Below are positions 58,825-64,000 of a stretch of DNA of 64,000 nucleotides, in pieces. Both the position numbers and the translations under genes were made by a program. How positions within the stretch are numbered: position 1 is the stretch's first letter; every line of letters begins with the position of its first letter. Source of the stretch: Chelydra serpentina (taxonomy: Eukaryota; Chordata; Testudines; Chelydridae); assembly GCA_037349315.1 (NCBI GenBank), contig JBAIAC010000035.1, positions 7,330,501 through 7,394,500 on the forward strand, given 5' to 3'. The notes beneath the pieces were generated by a model, which worked only from the letters and a program-made list of their open reading frames with translations, was not told the origin of the DNA and did not search any database.

Positions 58825-60027
58825 GTAAGATGTTGATTCTTCCTTTTAAAAAAAAAAAACAATGTTCACCACCATACAAAATGCTTCATGAGCCATTTGC
58901 AGAAACAAGGTTGAACAAGGCCCTAGTCATGGTTGGTTGCACTGATTCACACTTTATATTCTTCAAGATTTCTAGCATGTGGTCAATTAAATAGCAATTC
59001 TGTGACCTTGAAACAGACATTGCTGTGCCATCAGCATGTTTTTCATTATGGTGATCAGCCCAGAAGCAGTAATTACATTAGCCCCATCGACAAAGAATAA
59101 AATAGCCCAAAATGCCAAACAAGGCTGTAGATGTGAGTCCTTTTACTGAATTAATTGAAAATAAAATGGGTGAATTTTTGAGAATGCTGCTCTCCATCAG
59201 GCCAGCATTGCTCAGTCTGAATCTCTCGTAGGACTCACCAAAGATATCACCGTACTCTGAGGAGCAGAGCCCACTGGACATAATCTCTGTGTTTGGAGAA
59301 AGTGTACTCTCTGGCAAGGAAGGAGAGCAGCTTACACACATGCTGTCTGGTCTTCCACAGGAGACTGGCCTTTCATCAAGGACAAACTGTTGCTCTGAGT
59401 AGCCCACCGAAGACCAGGGAACCTTGCATGAATAATCCTGTCTATCCAGTTTTTATATTGGTCCCAAGGCTGTTTTATATCAATGCCTCCCAGAGAATTG
59501 AAACCAAAAGTCCAAAGGCTCATGCCTTATTTCCTCATTACTTCCCTTAAGGCAATCAAGGACTTGTGTGTTTCTGGGCAGAATTTGGCTCCGAATCTTC
59601 AATATATAAGGGTTAAACTCTGTGTCATTCTCTAGTCATGAACAATCTTTAATTTAAATGTAACAATGAAAGCAAGTGAATAGCTAAACCTGTGAATCTC
59701 CTTTTTGACAAGTTAGAATTCTTAGTGAATATAATGCATTCAATTTCCAAAATGCAGGCAGAATCTTCATGTATATTATGGGCTACATTTGCAAAGGCCT
59801 GTTAACTTCCAATCGGAGTTAGGCACTTAACCTGCTTAGGCTCTTATGAAAATCCCAATTGGCACCTAAAAACCCTGTCAATCTGGCCCTATCCCATGAG
59901 CGCATCAGAGTTATGGTGATAAGTATAATTGAGCTCTTATCCAATGGTAACATTGGCTGGCATATTGCCACCTGTGTATTTTCACGGTTTGATAGACATA
60001 CTATGTATATTTTTTTTATTTCACCAG
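58825..60027 (+). other. COL23A1: COL23A1 intron, 1.2 kb
   Basis: A poly(A) run lies at about 58848-58859. Around 59780-59880 is a diverged palindromic MITE-like repeat (CGGAGTTAGGCACTTAACC and TGGCACCTAAAAACC). The rest is anonymous. Confidence 0.75.
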
Positions 60028-60072
60028 GGTGATGATGGGACCCCAGGACAGCCAGGGCTTCAAGGGCCAAAG
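60028..60072 (+). CDS. COL23A1: COL23A1 exon, GDDGTPGQPGLQGPK
   Basis: 45 nt, phase 0, acceptor TTTATTTCACCAG, donor GTAAAT at 60073. It encodes five perfect Gly-X-Y triplets. From memory, human reads GDDGTPSQPGPPGPK, with a Ser in place of the third glycine. Here the glycine is present, so the helix is unbroken at this point. Confidence 0.97.
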
Positions 60073-60993
60073 GTAAATTTCAGCTCTATATCTGTCTGCC
60101 TAGTGGCTATTTTTACCATCTGGTACCCGTTGCTGGCCAGATATCAGTCAATGCAGATTGCTCCTAAAGCAGAGAGCCATAAGCAGACACTTTTGATCTG
60201 AAACTACAAAGAACAAAGAAAGGAACAATAGATGTGTAATCTATGCACCTGGGGTATTAATGCTAATTAAAATATTTTCACTTGTCATTTATCTGTTGAC
60301 TTGAAAGTGTTGACAGTCACTAACTAAATGATAACACAGGGTTTGTCTACACTGCCATCAAGGGGCGTATTTGCAGCTTTTGGGGGACATGCCTGCACTT
60401 TAATCTAGCTAGCTTGGGTACTTGAGCAGTGAAGCTTCAGCAGCACAAGCTTCAGCCCTGCAAGTCATAACTCAGATTATTAAATTAATTAAATCACACT
60501 TGTGATTGCGGTGCAGACATACGCTACAAGTTGTCATTTAGAACCTGATCTTGCAGAACTGAATCAAGCAAAGCCAGTGGGAATTTCCCTGACCTGGGAA
60601 TTCAGGATGTATGTGGTCCTTATAATAACTTCACTTGAAGAGTGTAGCAGACTCGGCTCCATGGAAGTCTCCCATTGTAGGGCCCACATGTTTGTGGTGG
60701 CTGCCATTTTGGGACTAGGTTTGCTGGTGAATGTGTCCTCCACTACTGCGTTTGAAAGCCTGAAAGCTTCATTTTAGTTTTCAAATTCCCTTTTGGGCAC
60801 GGGCAGCACTTGAAGACATTTTAGAATAAAAGCAAAGCTTTGGTCATTCCAGCATCTGTGTAGAAGTTTATGATAAGGCAAAAGTACTGTAACCTTAAGA
60901 AAATTGCTTTCTGTCCTATCAAGTTAGACTTAAGATGTTTTGGCTTCAAAGTTCATATCTGGTAAGGTTCAGTGTGAATTATCTTATTTTCAG
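60073..60993 (+). other. COL23A1: COL23A1 intron, 0.92 kb
   Basis: Contains a MITE at about 60337-60525. The 91-codon frame at 60502-60777 has no domain that I recognise. Confidence 0.8.
60337..60525. mobile_element. MITE-like repeat with CAGGGTTTGTCTACAC end
   Basis: Starts CAGGGTTTGTCTACAC, a diverged copy of the turtle end motif, and ends around GCGGTGCAGACATACG, whose complement is TGTCTGCACCGC. The interior is A/T rich with an AAATTAATTAAAT palindrome near 60485. Non-coding. Confidence 0.55.
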
Positions 60994-61056
60994 GGAGAGC
61001 AAGGAAGCACAGGTCCCAAAGGAGAGAAAGGAATAGATGGATTGCCAGGATCAAAG
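60994..61056 (+). CDS. COL23A1: COL23A1 exon, 63 nt, GEQGSTGPKGEKG... to ...GLPGSK
   Basis: Seven Gly-X-Y triplets in phase 0: GEQGSTGPKGEKGIDG then LPGSK. Human has GEPGSMGPRGENGVDG then APGPK. Acceptor TTATTTTCAG, donor GTAAAT at 61057. Rich in KGE-type charged triplets. Confidence 0.97.
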
Positions 61057-62067
61057 GTAAATACAAGACAGGTTCATTAAGCTGGAAGTTGGTCACAACA
61101 GCATTGAGGCAGTGGGTTTCAGTTTAACAAGAGTTTTAAACTTTTGTGTTCTAAAAATTGCATTAAAATGGAAAAAAAAACCACATTGCCTGTAAACTTT
61201 CACTAGCATTTTACCTTTTCATGGTGGGTTGAGACAGAGAATAGAGTTCCAAAATCACCACTTTCTGACATTTTTGGCTGCATTGTCTTGCAGGAAATCT
61301 GAAGGTTCTGTCCTCTACTTTGCGTGTGGTGATTAATACAATATCATCCATTCTACATAGTTAGCGTTAGTGTGTCTCAGTTTTACTTTTTCTTCACAAC
61401 TGAAAAGAAATGCACCAACGTGACCTAGCTGTATTGAGCAGCGACAACATAACATGTCCGCCCTTCATGGTCAGCTGTTCCTCTACAGCTGCTTTTGCTT
61501 TAATGGAATCTGCATCCAAGTATGTTTCTGCTCAGAGCAGTCATGTTCCCTGTCATGCATGAAACTATTCAAAACTGAGGGCAGAAGACCACCCTTAGCC
61601 ATTCTACTTCTAGTAGCAGTGCTGATTTGTGCTTGCTGGTCCTTCTGCTTCAAGCTGGTATCACTCTATTAGGAGCTTTTACTTTCAGGTTTAAATGCTT
61701 AGCTATTGAAATGGCATCACTTTGTGACTCGGAAATATATTAAATGGGAGGGCAAATCTGTATAAATGGGTTTGCTGTCTTATATCTGGTCTTATAAATG
61801 GTTGTCTTATATGGTTGTCTTGCTTTGCTGTCTTATATCAGGTTGGGTTCTTTTGTTGCCAGCTAGATTATTTTAAGGTTATTTTAGCAAGGCATATGCT
61901 TCTAAATATCTAAAATCCATTTGTCCTTGACCAGTTGGAGTTTCTTATTGAGACTATACTTTTACCTAAAATAAGTATTTGACAGTCATGCCAGTAAATG
62001 ACTTTTTTCATAATACTTCTGACTTTCCTTATTATTTCTGAATAATAAATGTGATGTTCATTTTCAG
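61057..62067 (+). other. COL23A1: COL23A1 intron, 1.0 kb
   Basis: No repeat family recognised. Local direct repeats of TTATATGGTTGTCTT- and GCTGTCTTATATC-type words occur at about 61770-61845. Confidence 0.8.
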
Positions 62068-62112
62068 GGTGATCCTGGTGAGAGAGGAGGAGATGGACCC
62101 ATTGGACCAAGG
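62068..62112 (+). CDS. COL23A1: COL23A1 exon, GDPGERGGDGPIGPR
   Basis: 45 nt, phase 0, acceptor GTTCATTTTCAG, donor GTATAT at 62113. Human has GEPGHRGTDGAAGPR, so glycines, the arginines and GPR are conserved. The donor lacks the usual A at +4/+5 and is weak. Confidence 0.96.
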
Positions 62113-62678
62113 GTATATGAGTGTTTTTCTGCCTCACTAATTTAGACTCTTGTATTCTCCTTAACATGAGTCAGTATGCTCCATCCAACTCTGTCTGTCA
62201 TTTGTTGCTGTATAGTTGAAGGGTTCAGTGCTGTATAAGAATAATAAGGAAGATGGAGCATCTTAAAATAAATCACCATATAGATATTGAGCCAAATGAA
62301 TGCAGATAGCTCCCATGAAGTCAGTTAAGTTGCATCCAGGTTTACTGTTGACCTCAGAGAGGTGCTGACCACATGCTGTCACTGAAAGATCCCATGACTT
62401 TTTTTCATAAGAATGAGGCTGTACCAGTCAAATTCCAGCTTAGGTCATTACATGGTGCCTGTCACTGAATGTATACTTCCAGGTCCTTTCAGAATTTGCT
62501 CTGTATAGCTGCATTCTTGGTATCGATTGCATGTGTAATATGTATATGGAGACAAATACCAAAGTATCTAGGGGCCAAAATGTACTTATCCCTGTTCTGT
62601 CGTTTTCATGCTGCCCACTTTTCAGGAGCTAACACCACAGCTGTTATCACAAAGTTTGCAATTTGTCTTTGTCTCTAG
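62113..62678 (+). other. COL23A1: COL23A1 intron, 0.57 kb
   Basis: No feature seen beyond splice signals; acceptor TTTGTCTTTGTCTCTAG is strong. Confidence 0.85.
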
Positions 62679-62756
62679 GGTCCACCTGGCTTGAAGGGTG
62701 AACAGGGAGATACTGTAATAATTGACTATGATGGCAGAATCCTGGATGCACTCAAG
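62679..62756 (+). CDS. COL23A1: COL23A1 exon, 78 nt, end of first collagenous domain and start of NC linker
   Basis: 26 codons. The first three triplets plus G (GPPGLKGEQG) complete the collagen helix, and the remaining 16 residues are the non-collagenous linker DTVIIDYDGRILDALK. The human linker is the same except for V in place of the first I. The linker is acidic and has the IDYDG-type core shared in diverged form with collagens XIII and XXV. Phase 0 at both ends, donor GTACCT at 62757. This exon is the decisive gene identifier. Confidence 0.98.
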
Positions 62757-63545
62757 GTACCTCGGCAATAAGATGATGATTTGTTGTGTGCTCCTGTTCT
62801 TAATTGGAATTGAATTAACCAGCTGAGATTACTGCACCAATTGAAATCCAGTGAATCAGAGAGACCTTCTCTTGAGACATATGCCACAGTAGCTTGGGGA
62901 AGTTAGTTCACCCTGCAGCGTTTGGTTGATGCAGTGATCGGGACTTTGCAGATTGATGAGCAGGAATTGCAAGATAACTAGGAAGATTGAACCTCACATT
63001 GTCCACACAAGACCCACTCTTTCCTCAAGCTACTTCTTCCCCACTGATCACCATAGATCTGGGCCTGAGAGAAGCCCCATAATCATTAGCATGGCTGCTG
63101 GGAAAAAATACCTAAAAGCCGAGATGCCCCATAACTACTAGTGTGTATTGCTAGGGAATTCCTGTGCTAAGGATTATAAGGCTTCTTAAGAGTCCCTACA
63201 GAATAGAGCTGGCTGGTAGTGGGGGCAGAAGTGTTTTCCTTGTTTTCATTGCTCTACTGGGAGTTGGGGAGTCATCACACCCTCCAGAAGATAGAAGAGG
63301 GGCCTAAAGAGTGGACATAGTTGCCTAAACCATATAGCCACACCCAAGGCACTGCTTTGTAGGAATGACCACACAGTGCCCCCAGAGATGTGGGGAAATG
63401 GTGGAGAGGTCACCCAGTCTCTAGGAAGAAATGAGGCGCCGATAGGCCAATGCTTCCTCCTGACCCAGGAGGACATTTAAGGAACAAGGGTGGTCTGGCA
63501 GGAGTGCTGAGTGAAAGGACAGAGGGCATCAGGTGAGTTCCTAGG

Positions 63546-63773
63546 CGTTTGCAGTGTTTGGACACCAGGTTGACGTGTGCACTAGAAAGGGCTTGGTTAG
63601 ATGGAGGTACAGAAGCAGCACCGATTACCTCCGCCTGATTTGCTAATGTTTACAATAGCCGTTTGCAGTGTTTGGACACCACGCTGACGTGTGCACTAGA
63701 GAGGGCTTGGTTAGATGGAGGTACAGAAGCAGCACCAATTACGTCCGCCTGATTTGCTAATGTTTACAATATG
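63546..63773. repeat. tandem duplication, 114-bp unit, two copies
   Basis: 63546-63659 and 63660-63773 align over their full length with about six to eight differences (for example CACCAGGTTGACG versus CACCACGCTGACG, and GCACCGATTACCTCC versus GCACCAATTACGTCC). The unit includes GCTTGGTTAGATGGAGGTAC and GATTTGCTAATGTTTACAAT. Non-coding. Confidence 0.85.
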
Positions 63774-63864
63774 GGCTAAGGTGCATGAACACATTGAGTC
63801 ACTGTGAGCGGGTTTGAGGTCAGATGCCACTCTGTTCCCTGTTAAGCATGCAGATGTAGGCTGT

Positions 63865-63956
63865 GGTACCATAGAATTGTAGGACTGGAAGGGACCTCGA
63901 GAAATCAGCTAGCTCAGTCCCCTGCCCTCATGGCAGGACTGAGTATTATCTAGACC
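63865..63956 (-). mobile_element. CR1 3' fragment, antisense
   Basis: CATAGAATTGTAGGACTGGA, AGGGACCTCGAGAAATCAGC and CATGGCAGGACTGAGTATTA are reversed CR1 3' sequence. It is cut off at 63956 by the start of a hAT-like element. Confidence 0.75.
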
Positions 63957-64000
63957 AGTGGTCCCCAACCTTTCCATTGCAGTAGCATCTTCACGTTCCC
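63957..64000. mobile_element. left end of a hAT-like element, partial
   Basis: CAGTGGTCCCCAACC has the form of the CAGTGGT ends of the two hAT elements at 26958 and 53131. The right end is beyond the window, so no target duplication can be checked. It appears to interrupt a CR1 fragment. Confidence 0.6.

Larger units (their letters stand above)
809..62756 (+). other. COL23A1: COL23A1 gene, internal part (collagen XXIII alpha-1)
   Basis: Collagen XXIII is a type II transmembrane collagen. Three alpha-1 chains form a homotrimer at the cell surface, and a furin-type protease can release the ectodomain. The exons here encode the first collagenous domain and the start of the following non-collagenous linker. 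Gene identity comes from the ordered peptides GQSGRDGYP, GPLGLDGKP, GPPGPKGEK, GDQGQDGAAGPPG, GPPGDTGKDGPRG, GDDGTPGQPG and DTVIIDYDGRILDALK, which follow the human chain as I recall it. The paralogues have different linkers (COL13A1 with MVDYNGNINEALQ, COL25A1 with IIDYNGNLHEALQ). Exon sizes are multiples of 9 nt and phase 0, apart from the candidate microexon. Promoter, signal-anchor exon, C-terminal exons and polyadenylation site are outside the window. Confidence 0.95.
62757..64000 (+). other. COL23A1: COL23A1 intron, start only
   Basis: The intron runs past the window end. It contains a 114-bp tandem duplication (63546-63773), a CR1 3' fragment (63865-63956) and the left end of a hAT-like element (63957 onward). 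No exon seen; the next human segment would begin GPPGPQGPPG. Confidence 0.85.

Noticed and set aside
1..64000. CRISPR arrays, prokaryotic operons, ribosome binding sites, rRNA genes
   Set aside because: Spliced collagen exons and vertebrate retroelements show a eukaryotic nuclear sequence; no regularly spaced direct-repeat array or rRNA sequence was seen.

Overview
This window is vertebrate nuclear DNA, most likely from a cryptodiran turtle. It carries the middle of one gene, COL23A1 (collagen type XXIII alpha-1), on the + strand. The gene call rests on small phase-0 exons that encode uninterrupted Gly-X-Y triplets, and on the last exon, whose collagen run ends in the non-collagenous peptide DTVIIDYDGRILDALK. 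That peptide is the signature of collagen XXIII; the homologous linkers of collagens XIII and XXV differ. The turtle assignment rests on the repeats: a tRNA-derived SINE with a CR1-like tail, many CR1 LINE fragments, Penelope-like repeats and reptile-type MITEs.

Layout: I place thirteen well-supported exons (27, 27, 27, 27, 27, 117, 36, 27, 27, 45, 63, 45 and 78 nt) between 6,064 and 62,756, plus a candidate 8-nt microexon at 809-816. All thirteen have AG acceptors and GT donors, none has a stop or frameshift, and together they encode 191 residues. The order matches the human chain as I remember it, with one surplus 27-nt exon at 40,433-40,459. The cytoplasmic and transmembrane exons lie upstream of the window. 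The rest of the collagenous ectodomain lies downstream.

The rest is intron, dominated by mobile elements. The 32.6-kb intron (6,091-38,728) holds several CR1 copies in both orientations, a 703-bp hAT element, a roughly 1-kb element with CAGTAA-type inverted ends, turtle MITEs, a Penelope-type perfect palindrome with a 13-bp target duplication, and a GC-rich repeat with a TATA-like motif. The 11.8-kb intron (42,630-54,445) holds a Penelope-like insert with a hammerhead-like core, a hAT fold-back element that encodes the hAT dimerisation domain in both arms and is itself interrupted by CR1, a SINE nested in CR1, another CR1 copy, and a 149-bp hAT MITE with a perfect 8-bp target duplication. The 2.8-kb intron after the 36-nt exon contains two partial copies of the 117-nt collagen exon.

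I see no second protein-coding gene, no rRNA or true tRNA gene, and no CRISPR or prokaryotic feature. Most long open frames in the window are transposon remnants or low-complexity intron.
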